Shown here: piece after piece, positions 34,744 through 43,979 of the stretch
Position numbering within the stretch: position 1 is the first letter of the stretch
Layout: each line of letters begins with the position of its first letter
DNA from: Photobacterium rosenbergii
GTDB lineage: Bacteria > Pseudomonadota > Gammaproteobacteria > Enterobacterales > Vibrionaceae
DNA length: 64,000 nucleotides
Reading direction: 5' to 3'
NCBI RefSeq assembly: GCF_003026455.1
Contig: NZ_PYMB01000016.1
Coordinates: 38,883-102,882 of the forward strand
Position numbers and translations under genes: made by a program
The notes under the pieces: model-generated
What the model was told of the DNA's origin: nothing
Databases searched by the model: none
The model's input: only the letters and a program-made list of their open reading frames with translations

Positions 34744-35370
34744 ATGGAAACATATAAGCAGCCGCTTCGAGTCGGAATTGGTGGCCCTGTAGGGTCTGGT
34801 AAAACTGCGTTACTTGAGGTGTTGTGTAAAGCGATTCGCGATAAGTTGAACATCGCAGTGGTAACTAACGATATCTACACCCAGGAAGATGCCAAGATCC
34901 TGACCCGTGCAGAGGCGCTTGATCCGGACCGGATCATTGGTGTTGAAACCGGCGGGTGCCCGCATACCGCAATTCGTGAAGATGCCTCTATGAACTTGGC
35001 GGCGGTTGAAGAGTTGGCAAAACGCCACCAGAACTTGGATGTGGTCTTTGTCGAAAGCGGTGGTGATAACTTGAGTGCGACGTTCAGCCCAGAATTAGCT
35101 GATCTCACCATTTATGTCATTGATGTCGCCGAAGGTGAAAAGATCCCGCGCAAAGGTGGCCCCGGCATTACTCGCTCGGATCTGTTGGTGATCAATAAGA
35201 TTGACCTTGCCCCATATGTTGGCGCTTCCCTTGAGGTGATGGAGCAAGATACCAAACGGATGCGACCAACCCGCCCTTATGTCTTTACCAACCTTAAAGA
35301 GAGCAAAGGGCTGGATACCATTATTGATTTCATTATTACCGAGGGGATGCTGACGCCAAAGGCGGATTAA
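34744..35370 (+). CDS. ureG: urease accessory GTPase UreG
   Basis: 208 residues. P-loop GGPVGSGKTALLEVL, the nickel-binding Cys-Pro-His in GVETGGCPHTAIREDAS, ESGGDNLSATFSPELAD and the guanine-binding NKIDLA are all present. UreG couples GTP hydrolysis to nickel insertion. AAGGA precedes the start. It is the last gene of the locus; a terminator follows. Confidence 0.97.
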   Translation: METYKQPLRVGIGGPVGSGKTALLEVLCKAIRDKLNIAVVTNDIYTQEDAKILTRAEALDPDRIIGVETGGCPHTAIREDASMNLAAVEELAKRHQNLDVVFVESGGDNLSATFSPELADLTIYVIDVAEGEKIPRKGGPGITRSDLLVINKIDLAPYVGASLEVMEQDTKRMRPTRPYVFTNLKESKGLDTIIDFIITEGMLTPKAD

Positions 35371-35384
35371 GCTGAGCCTTTTGC

Positions 35385-35415
35385 AAGGGTGGCTTACAGA
35401 TATTAGCCACCTTTG
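35385..35415 (+). terminator. terminator of the urt-ure locus
   Basis: AAGGGTGGCT (35385-35394) pairs with AGCCACCTTT (35404-35413) with one G-T wobble, 15 bp after ureG. Confidence 0.8.
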
Positions 35416-35655
35416 CTATTTGCCATCCTTTCTAATCACTTCTGATTTTACTCGACCCAATCTATTAATCTGCTCTCTTATACCGTGATGTCATAACTAT
35501 TTTTTGCTTTAGTTGTTGATTCATCGCTTGGTTTCAATGCATTGGCCGCCAATCTTTGCAGCCTTTTGTTCAAAATGGCGGTTAGCTCTGTCGTTTTGTT
35601 CATTCTGTAATAGAATACACGCAACCAACTCTCTTTCTTACTGATAAGGAATGCC

Positions 35656-36864
35656 ATGAGCAGCCAGAATGTACAATCAGATGATGTAGTGATTGTCAGT
35701 AACTCCTCAGACAACCCTTTTGCGATCGATGTTGCATATGCAATGGGTCAGGATGAAGATATCTCCGATGTAATCAGCATGAAGCACTTCATGAACTCCG
35801 AGTTTTGCCCCCGCTTTATCTCGGATGAAAACGATATGGAGAATATCGGCAATAGCTTAGACGGCAAGACTGTTGTTATTGTAAGTACCGGTAATTTGGT
35901 TACAAGCCGACAGGAATTGGCTATGCACAACCTCATCATCGCACGAGCCGCTAAAGAAAATGGTGCAAGTCGCGTGGTATTGGTTGAGCCCGATCTATTT
36001 TTCTCAGCCCAGGATCGCGGCCCTCGCGCTGACTTGGGTGATACCAGCACAGAGCGAGATGTGTCCGACATCAAGAAGTTTGATGGCCAACCTTTTACCT
36101 CTAAGCTCTACGCACAGATGCTCAAGCTGGCTGGTGTTGATGATGTCGTGACGGTGCATAACCATTCTGTTTCGGTACAGAAGATGTTTAGCGAAGTGTT
36201 CGGTGGCCGTTTCTTCAATCTCATTCCTTATAAGATTTACGCACACTACTTGTTGAACTCAAATATCTTGAGTTACGGACCTGAAGGTGAGGGGCTTGTT
36301 CTTTGTGCTCCAGACAAAGGTGCTCGCGACTTCGTAAAAGAGATGTACAACACACTTGGTTTGACCAAGGCTAAGTTCATCATGTTGGACAAAGAGCGTA
36401 CTGCTGAACGCAAGGTAGAAATCACTCTGCACGCAGAAAGTGAAGATACCTTCGAAGGTCTGGACAACCCGAGTATTGTGCTATTTGACGATATGGTACG
36501 TACTGGCTCCACAGTCGTTAAATCTTGTCAGTTCCTTCAACAGTTAAAGCCTGAGCGCATGGTATTCACCGTCTCACACTTCTACGCAAGTACCGAGGGC
36601 CGTGAGCGTATGTCTGACCCTGCTCTGGGTGAGATTCTGACGCTGAACACAATGCCAACTATCCTGAACCGTGATGAGCAAGGCCGCTTGCGCAAGAAAA
36701 TGGTTGTACTGAAAATTGAGAAATTTTTGGCTCAAGAGTTGTGCAAGATCCTGAACTTACCACAGCGATCTGAAGAGACTAACCCTTACAAGATTGACAT
36801 GTCATCGAAGAACCCTCGCTTCCAGCGTAAAATTTGGTTCTCTGATCAATTGTCCGAGCTGTAA
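35656..36864 (+). CDS. divergent ribose-phosphate pyrophosphokinase-like protein
   Basis: 402 residues, about 90 longer than standard Prs. DLFFSAQDRGPRADLG corresponds to the ATP loop of PRPP synthetase, HNHSVSVQKMF to the metal/PP region, DKERTAERKVEI to the flexible catalytic loop, and VLFDDMVRTGSTVVKSC to the ribose-5-phosphate/PRPP loop of the phosphoribosyltransferase fold. It should make PRPP from ribose-5-phosphate and ATP or be a related transferase. An N-terminal and a C-terminal extension (SSKNPRFQRKIWFSDQ) are not standard. AAGGAATGCC precedes the ATG. The gene has its own terminator. Confidence 0.82.
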   Translation: MSSQNVQSDDVVIVSNSSDNPFAIDVAYAMGQDEDISDVISMKHFMNSEFCPRFISDENDMENIGNSLDGKTVVIVSTGNLVTSRQELAMHNLIIARAAKENGASRVVLVEPDLFFSAQDRGPRADLGDTSTERDVSDIKKFDGQPFTSKLYAQMLKLAGVDDVVTVHNHSVSVQKMFSEVFGGRFFNLIPYKIYAHYLLNSNILSYGPEGEGLVLCAPDKGARDFVKEMYNTLGLTKAKFIMLDKERTAERKVEITLHAESEDTFEGLDNPSIVLFDDMVRTGSTVVKSCQFLQQLKPERMVFTVSHFYASTEGRERMSDPALGEILTLNTMPTILNRDEQGRLRKKMVVLKIEKFLAQELCKILNLPQRSEETNPYKIDMSSKNPRFQRKIWFSDQLSEL

Positions 36865-36887
36865 TCGTTTTATCTCTGACCTCAAAG

Positions 36888-36922
36888 GCAAAAAGCGGTT
36901 CAATAACTGAGCCGCTTTTTGC
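36888..36922. terminator. bidirectional terminator
   Basis: GCAAAAAGCGGTTCA (36888-36902) pairs with TGAGCCGCTTTTTGC (36908-36922) with one wobble, between the PRPP-synthetase-like (+) and amidohydrolase (-) genes. Confidence 0.92.
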
Positions 36923-36942
36923 GATAGCAATAACTGCTAAAT

Positions 36943-38286
36943 TTAACTGTTGGTATTACCTTTTTTCAGCAACTGGACCGTTTTTTCGTTACGCTCCAAT
37001 AGGGCATGGAAGTCCTTCTCACTGATTGGTAATTGGCCTTTATCTTTGAGTATGTTGCCTTCAACCACTACATACTCGACATTGACCGGTTCTGCATTGA
37101 AAGCAATCTGAGCCAGTTCATCATGGTTGACGCCCATATTGGTAGTTGCAGGGTTAAGGATGATTAAATCAGCCCGTTTCCCTACAGCCAGCGAGCCAAT
37201 CTTCTCTTCCATTCCTATCACTTTAGCGCCACCCATTGTTGATAGATACAATACATCTTCTACTGTCGGGAACACCGATGGGTCTTGATGATATGCGCGC
37301 TGTAGGCCGATGGCTGCTTTCATCAAGGCAAAGTAATTTGAGTTATCGGATGTTCCACCATCCAATCCCATACCGATATCGATACCGGCCTTGTACATTT
37401 TCTCAACTGGGGCGACCCCTGAGGCCAAACGCATATTACTCAAGGCATTGTAACTGACCTTGGCCCCGGTTTTTGCCATCATGTCTATTTCTTCATCATT
37501 GACATCAACCACATGGTTCAGAACCAAGCGTACATCCGTTGCATTGGTGTTTATCAATGTTGCAGTCTGCTCATCTAATCGATCTTTTTTGTTTTCCGCA
37601 TAATGGAAGTTCAGTGTGGTTTCCATTTCCTTTGCCATATCAACGGCATTCTGCACAGTATCTTGCATGTAGCCAGCAGGGTGTGAAGCCAGATGGAATG
37701 TACCGAGAGTATCCTTGTCTACCTGCGCTTTAGTCACTTTTGCGTGGGCATTATTGAGCGGATTCAAATTGTAGGTATACACATAACGCATCCCCGAGTC
37801 CTGCAATGCCTGTACATTACCTTCAACAAACTTGGCATTGTAGGCATGTGACCAATCAACAACCGTTGTGACACCGGTATTAATGAGATCTAAGGTACTC
37901 AAAGTCACGGCATCATAGGCTTGTTGGTAATTAAACGAGATAGGAAAAACACAAGGAGGTAGCCAATCTTTCACATTTTTGTCGATACCGCACCCTCTGA
38001 TGGTCGATTGCCACAAATGGTTATGAACATCGATAAGCCCCGGCATCACTATTTTTCCACTGGCATTAACAACTGTTGCATTGTCAGCGACTAAATTTTT
38101 GCCAATGGCTTTGATTTGGCCATCCTCAACCAGAATATCTTTTTCATAGAGCCTTCCCGTCAGGTCTTTATCGGTCGATTCCATCGAAATAATCAGAGAG
38201 GCGTCTTTGATCAATAAAGGTGCGCTGTTTACCATCATTGGTGCACATAGCAACGCAGCGATTGTGGTTTTTTTATATTTTCTCAT
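36943..38286 (-). CDS. exported metal-dependent amidohydrolase
   Basis: 447 residues with a signal peptide (TTIAALLCAPMMVNSA). The ligands of the TIM-barrel amidohydrolases are in order: HNHLWQS (HxH), LNFHYAEN, VLNHVVDV and LDGGTSDNSN (aspartate). The C-terminal GKRADLIILNP is the usual composite-domain end. It resembles the TrzN/guanine- or adenosine-deaminase-like (ATZ/TRZ) subgroup, acting on amino-substituted rings, here in the periplasm. The substrate is unknown. It is not part of the urease operon: the terminator and opposite strand separate it. Confidence 0.87.
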   Translation of the reverse strand: MRKYKKTTIAALLCAPMMVNSAPLLIKDASLIISMESTDKDLTGRLYEKDILVEDGQIKAIGKNLVADNATVVNASGKIVMPGLIDVHNHLWQSTIRGCGIDKNVKDWLPPCVFPISFNYQQAYDAVTLSTLDLINTGVTTVVDWSHAYNAKFVEGNVQALQDSGMRYVYTYNLNPLNNAHAKVTKAQVDKDTLGTFHLASHPAGYMQDTVQNAVDMAKEMETTLNFHYAENKKDRLDEQTATLINTNATDVRLVLNHVVDVNDEEIDMMAKTGAKVSYNALSNMRLASGVAPVEKMYKAGIDIGMGLDGGTSDNSNYFALMKAAIGLQRAYHQDPSVFPTVEDVLYLSTMGGAKVIGMEEKIGSLAVGKRADLIILNPATTNMGVNHDELAQIAFNAEPVNVEYVVVEGNILKDKGQLPISEKDFHALLERNEKTVQLLKKGNTNS

Positions 38287-38595
38287 TATTGTGTTCTCAA
38301 TTTGGGCGAAAACATCAATAGAGCAAGAGTTGTGCCATAAGAGAATGAAAAATAGTGCTTTTACTATAAGTTGTCAGAGCTATAAGTCATTTAATAAGTC
38401 TCTTTAGAACGCACTAACAGCAGCAAAATGCCTAGCTAAACTTACACTTGTTTCAAAATGTTAATATTCTACAAAGGCATACATTAAACAGGTGGATGCC
38501 ATCTGGCAAAATCATAAGCAACCCATATAATTCAGCGGCGCAATAACAATGCATATAGTAGCATATCGTTGACTGTTTTTTTATAGGGATTATTT
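38287..38595. other. divergent intergenic region
   Basis: About 310 AT-rich bases between the divergent amidohydrolase and pilin-like genes. It contains TATAAGTTGTCAGAGCTATAAGTC, a short imperfect direct repeat of TATAAGT, but nothing I can name. Confidence 0.4.
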
Positions 38596-39102
38596 ATGAG
38601 GCATCTTTCGCGTGGTTTTACATTAATCGAGATGATCATTGTGATCGTCGTTCTGGGCATTATTGCAGTCACTGCAGTTCCGCGCTTTTTAAATATATCG
38701 TCAGACTCCCGCATAGCGGCACTTGACGGCTTTGTTGCCGCATTCAGGGCGGCTGATGAAATGGTAAGATCCAAGGCCATAATGCATGGTATGGAATATA
38801 CCTTGGAAAGAACGCAGATCCCTGGAACCGACTTGTATGTCATTTTTGGTCATATGAACCTGAAGAAAGAAGATGTGGAAAAGGCGATGGACGTTAGTGG
38901 TTATAGCCTGCTTTCTGTTACAGATAACAGCCTATTTGTCTCACTTAGGGATGACATCAAGTCGAGTGAAGACTTAAGTAAGCTTTCCAAGCATGGATGT
39001 TACCTGTTCATTAAGTTGCCAAGGCCACATAATAATGAAGATGGGGATATTACAGGTAACTTGCTAGATCATGAAATCACAAAAATATATGACGGCTGCT
39101 GA
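38596..39102 (+). CDS. type IV pilin-like/pseudopilin protein
   Basis: 168 residues with a class-III prepilin leader: cleavage at G-FTLIEM, with Glu at position 5 of the mature chain and a long hydrophobic helix (IIVIVVLGIIAVTAVPRFL). PRFLNISSDSRIAALDGFVAAF recalls MSHA-type minor pilins. Two cysteines (HGC, YDGC) could close a C-terminal loop. No assembly genes are near, so the pilin would need machinery encoded elsewhere. Confidence 0.85.
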   Translation: MRHLSRGFTLIEMIIVIVVLGIIAVTAVPRFLNISSDSRIAALDGFVAAFRAADEMVRSKAIMHGMEYTLERTQIPGTDLYVIFGHMNLKKEDVEKAMDVSGYSLLSVTDNSLFVSLRDDIKSSEDLSKLSKHGCYLFIKLPRPHNNEDGDITGNLLDHEITKIYDGC

Positions 39103-39234
39103 TGATGTTTTTCCCAAGTTAGCTATTAGATAGCATGGTGGGATTAACCGCTGGACATGTCAGCGTGTCATGAATCTGATACACAGTCGGAGTACCGAGA
39201 TCGAAACTGAAAGCCTCCTTTTTGCTTAGATCTG

Positions 39235-39265
39235 ATGAGTTAGGGTAAGTATACTAACTCATTTT
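39235..39265 (+). terminator. hairpin downstream of the pilin gene
   Basis: ATGAGTTAG (39235-39243) pairs perfectly with CTAACTCAT (39254-39262), then TTTT. It is about 130 bp past the pilin gene. Confidence 0.6.
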
Positions 39266-39367
39266 GTCCATCTTCGAGTCCAGCCTATTGTCGGCAAGCA
39301 TCTGCTGCTCATTTCTATGCGTATAATATTTAGTAGTTAAACAATTGCTCATGGCATACTGATTTAA

Positions 39368-40057
39368 ATGTTCTGGATAGTCATATTACTCATAATCGCG
39401 ATATGCGTCTTCCTGCCTAGCCTGTGGGTCAAGCATGTGATGGAAAAGTACAGTCAGCCGGCTGATCGCTATCTCAAGCAGGGTAGTGGTAGTGAACTTG
39501 CTCGCCATCTTTTGGATAGCTTCGGTTTGAGTAACGTCGAGGTAGAGGAAACCTCTGCCGGTGATCACTATGATCCGGTCGCCAAGGCTGTACGTCTGAC
39601 GCCGGAAAACTATTCAGGCTATTCGCTGACGGCAGTGACTGTGGCCGCCCATGAAGTGGGGCATGCCATTCAGGATTCACGTGGAGAGTCCTTGTTTCTG
39701 GCGCGGCAGAAACTCGTTAAGACTGCCATGGTCGGCGAGCGTATTGCCGGAATGATGCTATTGGCTGCTCCGCTAGTTCTAATGCTAACCCGCCTGCCGC
39801 AAGCGGGAGCGATAACGATAATGATTGGTATTGTTTCAATGGCACTAAGTACTCTGGTGCATCTGGTGACTCTTCCGGTTGAGTTCGATGCTAGCTATGG
39901 CAAGGCTCTGCCGATCCTGCAGAGAGGCGGCTACCTGTACGATGGTGATCTGGAGCATGCAGAGAAAATTCTCAAGGCGGCGGCGCTGACCTATGTCGCC
40001 GCCTCGCTGACAAGCTTGTTAAATTTGGGGCGATGGATCGCGGTGCTCCGTCGGTAA
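39368..40057 (+). CDS. YugP-type zinc metallopeptidase
   Basis: 229 residues with an N-terminal membrane segment, zinc motif AAHEVGHAIQD (HExxH-like HEVGH), further membrane segments (MMLLAAPLVLML, ITIMIGIVSMALS) and FDASYGKALPIL. These match the Zn_peptidase_2 family (PF04298; Bacillus YugP). Function is unknown, probably membrane-protein quality control. No ribosome site is clear. It is the last ordinary gene before a gene-poor stretch. Confidence 0.87.
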   Translation: MFWIVILLIIAICVFLPSLWVKHVMEKYSQPADRYLKQGSGSELARHLLDSFGLSNVEVEETSAGDHYDPVAKAVRLTPENYSGYSLTAVTVAAHEVGHAIQDSRGESLFLARQKLVKTAMVGERIAGMMLLAAPLVLMLTRLPQAGAITIMIGIVSMALSTLVHLVTLPVEFDASYGKALPILQRGGYLYDGDLEHAEKILKAAALTYVAASLTSLLNLGRWIAVLRR

Positions 40058-40527
40058 AGGCTACTTGATGCCTGAGGTTTAGCGAGTGCTATGTCATTGA
40101 GCTGGAGCGGTATCAACTCGGCGCCTGAGTCAGCCTGTCCATCGGATTAGCTACAGTTTCCTGATATAGGTCGCGACGTACTAACCATTCGCTCTAGGGA
40201 ACACCCAAAAGCCTCGTAGCGCTCGACACAACTTTTTGTGCCGCCCTTGAGCTCAAGCGTTACTTTTCCATGCTTCCTATTATCCGTAATCTTTTAAATT
40301 ACTAAAATATCTAACTCAGATTTGTCCAATTTCAAGTCAGTGTACTTTGGGATCAAATTAGTAAGGATAGCAATTTGCCATATTTTTCCTAATTATCATC
40401 GAACCTAGATAATTGGTTTTCACTGGAGTTGATGGACATCTATTATTTCGTGAGGAATAGTTGAGTTTTCTTTGCTAGAGTTGAGTAGTTTGCAAAGCTT
40501 AAGTGTTACTGGTGTTGGAAACTATCG
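40058..40527. other. gene-poor intergenic region
   Basis: About 470 bases between the zinc peptidase and the HNH gene. I see no open frame with a ribosome site, no tRNA-like fold and no terminal repeats. With the 344-bp gap after the HNH gene, it marks an unstable, accessory stretch. Confidence 0.5.
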
Positions 40528-41277
40528 ATGAGTAGAAAGAAATTTATCCTATCGCACGGAGCGACATGCAAAAACTGGACATGGAGTTGGTCTTTCATAA
40601 ATGATGAACAAAAAATCATCATTTTTGGTGCGTGGGATCGATATACAGATGGGAATACAACGCTAATCTTAAGTGAAGATTGGAGTATTGATACTCGTGG
40701 TAAAAAAGCTCTTGGATACGATCAGTCAAGAGAGCATATAAGGCTAATTGAAGAAGAAGGTTATCAATTGATGACTTTCCCGTTAATCTACTCCAACTCA
40801 AACCGAGATAAGGCTGGTATTGGGCCAGCAAAAATTAAAGGGTTTGAGAAAACGTTAACTAAAAAAAGTCTTACACATATTGCTGGTTGTTGGTATGCCA
40901 CTGACTCCGTAATTAAAGATACTTTACCTGAAGAAGTTATAGAACCGAATGAATATTTGGAAGGTGTGTCAAAGACGATATTCGTAAACTCTTTTGAACG
41001 AAATGCAAAAGCAAGAGCCGCTTGCATAGCTTACCATGGCTCAACCTGCAAAGTATGTGACTTCGACTTTAAGGAAATATATGGGGATATAGGGGAGGGT
41101 TTTATACACGTTCACCATCTAGTTCCTCTTGCAGATATTCAAAAAGAATATATTGTCGATCCAATTAATGACCTTGTACCAGTGTGCCCAAACTGTCATG
41201 CGATGATCCATAGAACCCAACCACCGCTAACTATTTCGCAACTGAGAAAACACATCGAGTTGAGCAGTGGTATTTAG
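40528..41277 (+). CDS. HNH endonuclease family protein
   Basis: 249 residues. The C-terminal third is an McrA-like HNH domain: CKVCDFDF, then FIHVHHLVPL and NDLVPVCPNCHAMIH, giving the two CxxC zinc pairs and the catalytic histidines. The N-terminal ~150 residues (ILSHGATCKNWTWSWSFIND, KIIIFGAWDRYTDG) look like a separate beta-rich recognition domain, possibly for modified DNA. Such stand-alone genes are often restriction enzymes for methylated or phage DNA. No partner methylase is adjacent. The sequence is more AT-rich than its neighbours, which suggests transfer. Confidence 0.85.
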   Translation: MSRKKFILSHGATCKNWTWSWSFINDEQKIIIFGAWDRYTDGNTTLILSEDWSIDTRGKKALGYDQSREHIRLIEEEGYQLMTFPLIYSNSNRDKAGIGPAKIKGFEKTLTKKSLTHIAGCWYATDSVIKDTLPEEVIEPNEYLEGVSKTIFVNSFERNAKARAACIAYHGSTCKVCDFDFKEIYGDIGEGFIHVHHLVPLADIQKEYIVDPINDLVPVCPNCHAMIHRTQPPLTISQLRKHIELSSGI

Positions 41278-41621
41278 GCTAGGTGGAGGGGGAAAACTGT
41301 CTTTTCGTTTAAGGGTAGAAGTGACTTAGTTCAAGTAATTTAGACCGTTATGTCCAGAACCTTCACAGTTGATACTTCGTAACACAGAGTTCCCCCTTTG
41401 TTAGTTAAACGTCCCGCCAGAACACGTGCTCACCTAGTCATTCAGTCGTATCTCCAAGAGACAAACTTGGACGCCCCTTTATATCTCAAGTCAGAAATTA
41501 TACTAACCAGTAATGCCTAGGCGTCCGTATAAGAAGTTATATCAATCTACATCAATAACAAAGATTGCTGTTTATCTGAATGTGGGTAGAAATGCTCACT
41601 TAGTTATTTGGAAATTTATCA
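41278..41621. other. intergenic region, no gene seen
   Basis: About 340 bases between the HNH gene and the convergent lipoprotein gene. No strong terminator, repeat or RNA fold was found. Confidence 0.45.
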
Positions 41622-42452
41622 TTAGTTCATGGATGACGTGATTTTATAACCGTCCCATTTTAGAATACAAAGTTGCCATTCATATGCAGATGACCAACGG
41701 GCATGCGGTGTGAAACCGGAAGGTACAATAGTGGTGTTTTTCCCAACAGTTACGTTATCTAAATATACTAAGATTTCACTTTTAGGTCTGTTTACGTCTT
41801 GAATAATACCACTATAAAAATAACCTTTATCTTCACGGCAAACGCGTTGCCCTGAGGACTCAAGTATGACTTGGCCATTTCTTTCTACCTTTTTAAACAT
41901 GGCGTCATTTTTTGCTTGAGTAATTTCCCTTTGAGTTTTAAGTTCTTCGTCTGTGCGGTAACCTTTAGCTTTCGTAAATTTTTTCCAATTTTCGGCATTT
42001 GCTTTAGATGGCGGTTCATAAGTTATTAATCCAATATCGGTGAAACCACCAGATCGTGGGCCACAATTTGCTTCTGGTTCGTGTAGTCTTCCATTACCAA
42101 CTTTGTAACCAAATAACGGTATATCTTCGTTTTCACTTACGCACCAATTGATGTCCGATCTTTTTACTATGCCATTACGTTGATTACATCGTTTAGAAAA
42201 AATATATCTTATATGCTCACGGTTGTATTCATCACTATTTACACACCAGTACATGTTGAACTCTCGCGCATAATCACTATCGATGATTGGTGACTTCAAG
42301 CGGTATAATGAAATTAAACCAGCTTCGGTACTATGCCATGTGTATTCAGCCAATTCAGCGATAGTAGAACTGTCGGAAATCTTGTGTTGAGGTGAGGTAG
42401 TGCATGAAGTTAAGACCGCAATTAGCATCAATGCTAGTGTTGTTTTTTCCAT
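41622..42452 (-). CDS. hypothetical lipoprotein, 276 residues
   Basis: A lipobox (LTSC, cysteine 17) follows a short hydrophobic leader, so it is membrane-anchored in the periplasm or outer membrane. The mature part has many Cys and Tyr residues (MYWCVNSDEYN, SDINWCVSENEDIP, EANCGPRSGGF) and ends QLCILKWDGYK. I do not recognise a family. Two similar blocks, YWCVNSDEYNREH and INWCVSENEDIPL, suggest an internal duplication. Its AT-rich coding matches the neighbouring HNH stretch, so it may be horizontally acquired. Confidence 0.7.
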   Translation of the reverse strand: MEKTTLALMLIAVLTSCTTSPQHKISDSSTIAELAEYTWHSTEAGLISLYRLKSPIIDSDYAREFNMYWCVNSDEYNREHIRYIFSKRCNQRNGIVKRSDINWCVSENEDIPLFGYKVGNGRLHEPEANCGPRSGGFTDIGLITYEPPSKANAENWKKFTKAKGYRTDEELKTQREITQAKNDAMFKKVERNGQVILESSGQRVCREDKGYFYSGIIQDVNRPKSEILVYLDNVTVGKNTTIVPSGFTPHARWSSAYEWQLCILKWDGYKITSSMN

Positions 42453-42668
42453 AAATTTAGCCCATCAGTCGACATTTCTGACAATATTAATACATATGCA
42501 TAGCGATGCCTATAATTTGTTCGATAAATGGATCTGTATCTAAGTAATATTGGCTCAAGGATGCTATCTAGCTGATTTCGAACTTTTACTCTAAGAAGAT
42601 TCTGTCCAAAATTGAGTTAAGGTAACTAGCCCTTTTCATGTACTCATCTGCCCTACAGACGTAAGAAA

Positions 42669-42696
42669 GGGCCTGAAATACGCATACTTCAGGCCC
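42669..42696 (-). terminator. terminator of the DUF819 gene
   Basis: GGGCCTGAA and TTCAGGCCC form a 9-bp stem; on the minus strand it is followed by TTTCTT, directly after the DUF819 stop. Confidence 0.85.
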
Positions 42697-42715
42697 CTGG
42701 TGGATAGTTGAGTGA

Positions 42716-43873
42716 CTAGCTCATCAACACAATGACTTCACTAACTGTTAAGCCGACAAATGAACCTATCATTGAGCCAATCAGTGCCATGATTACCGCA
42801 ACAGGTACCAGGTTTTTATCATAAGCGGCGGCGACGACGGCGGCAGAAGGAGCGCTGCCGATATTGGCAATAGAGGCCAACCCAATCAGGTGCAGGTTCA
42901 TCTTCATCATCCGACCGATTATGAGCATCAAAACACCGTGTACGGCCAGGATCATAAAGCCGGACATGATATACATCGGCGCTTGGCCAATGGCGCTCAA
43001 GTTAACTTCAGCCCCGATCAGAGCTACAACGACATATAGCATAACCCCGGAAACTTCATTGGCTCCGGCCATTTTGCCGAGCGCGGTCGGTGCGGCAAGG
43101 ATACCCAGCAATGAGGAAATAATTATTGCCCAAATCATTGGGTTCAAAAGCCCCATAGAGGCAATTGCTTGGCCGAGGTGACGGCTAATAGAAGAGATAA
43201 CCAAAGCAACACCGAGCATGAGCAGGATAGCCTGCAGGTCGGGTTTTTCTTTCTTCTCTAGTGAGCCGAGCTTCGATAGGATTTCATCCAGCCCGTTGTC
43301 ATTTGCTTTTAATACCCCGTTGAAGCGCTCCTTCATTGGCTTTAGTGCCACTATCATGATCAACCAGACGGTATAACATAGTGCTCCCATAAGCAGGGTG
43401 TAGGCCATGGCTGAGTCAGTGACTGATAGCGCCTCTTTAACTGCCACGAAGTTCTGGGTACCACCGGTCCAGCCGGCTGACATGACACCGAAAGTAAGTG
43501 GGGTTTCATCACTCAAGAAGCCGCCCATTAAGCTATGCACTACTATAAAGCCAGCCATGATACTGGCGGTTGAGGCGAGGAAAAGAATAATTAAACGCGC
43601 CCCGAGTTTGCGAATCACGCTAAGGTTAAAGCTGAGTGACATGAGAAATAGCATGGCCGGAATGGCATTGTCTCGCACGGTTGCCCGAGCCGTTTTCACC
43701 TCGGGGGTCATCTCCCACATGCCAAAGGTGTAAAGGGCCATTGAGCCGAACATAACAAGGACAATACTGGGGAACCATTTGAACAACTGGCTGGGGTATC
43801 TCTGCTCTAACCAGACGAGTAAACCGCATAAGCCGAACATCACGGCAATAAAATCGAATCCTTCTGTGATCAT
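42716..43873 (-). CDS. DUF819 family membrane protein
   Basis: 385 residues with about ten or eleven membrane segments. GVMSAGWTGGTQNFVAVKEAL and ANIGSAPSAAVVAAAYDKNLVPVAVIMALIG are the family blocks (YjcL-like; PF05684), which contain transporter-like glycine-rich loops. The substrate is not known. AAGGAAGATC precedes the ATG. It is divergent from the OsmC gene by 106 bp. Confidence 0.9.
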   Translation of the reverse strand: MITEGFDFIAVMFGLCGLLVWLEQRYPSQLFKWFPSIVLVMFGSMALYTFGMWEMTPEVKTARATVRDNAIPAMLFLMSLSFNLSVIRKLGARLIILFLASTASIMAGFIVVHSLMGGFLSDETPLTFGVMSAGWTGGTQNFVAVKEALSVTDSAMAYTLLMGALCYTVWLIMIVALKPMKERFNGVLKANDNGLDEILSKLGSLEKKEKPDLQAILLMLGVALVISSISRHLGQAIASMGLLNPMIWAIIISSLLGILAAPTALGKMAGANEVSGVMLYVVVALIGAEVNLSAIGQAPMYIMSGFMILAVHGVLMLIIGRMMKMNLHLIGLASIANIGSAPSAAVVAAAYDKNLVPVAVIMALIGSMIGSFVGLTVSEVIVLMS

Positions 43874-43979
43874 GATCTTCCTTTGATATAGAGTGTTGAA
43901 TTAATTGACGATAATTGGTATTTGTAAGACAAAATTTAATTTATTTATATCACTGTTAATTCAATAGGGAAATATACAA

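Noticed and set aside
36943..38286. Amidohydrolase as a further urease-related gene
   Set aside because: Although of the same superfamily as UreC, it is on the other strand, exported, and beyond two terminators and an unrelated gene.
38596..39102. Pilus assembly operon
   Set aside because: Only one pilin-like gene is present; the neighbours are a zinc peptidase and an amidohydrolase.
40528..41277. Full restriction-modification system
   Set aside because: The HNH gene has no methylase or specificity gene nearby; both flanks are non-coding.
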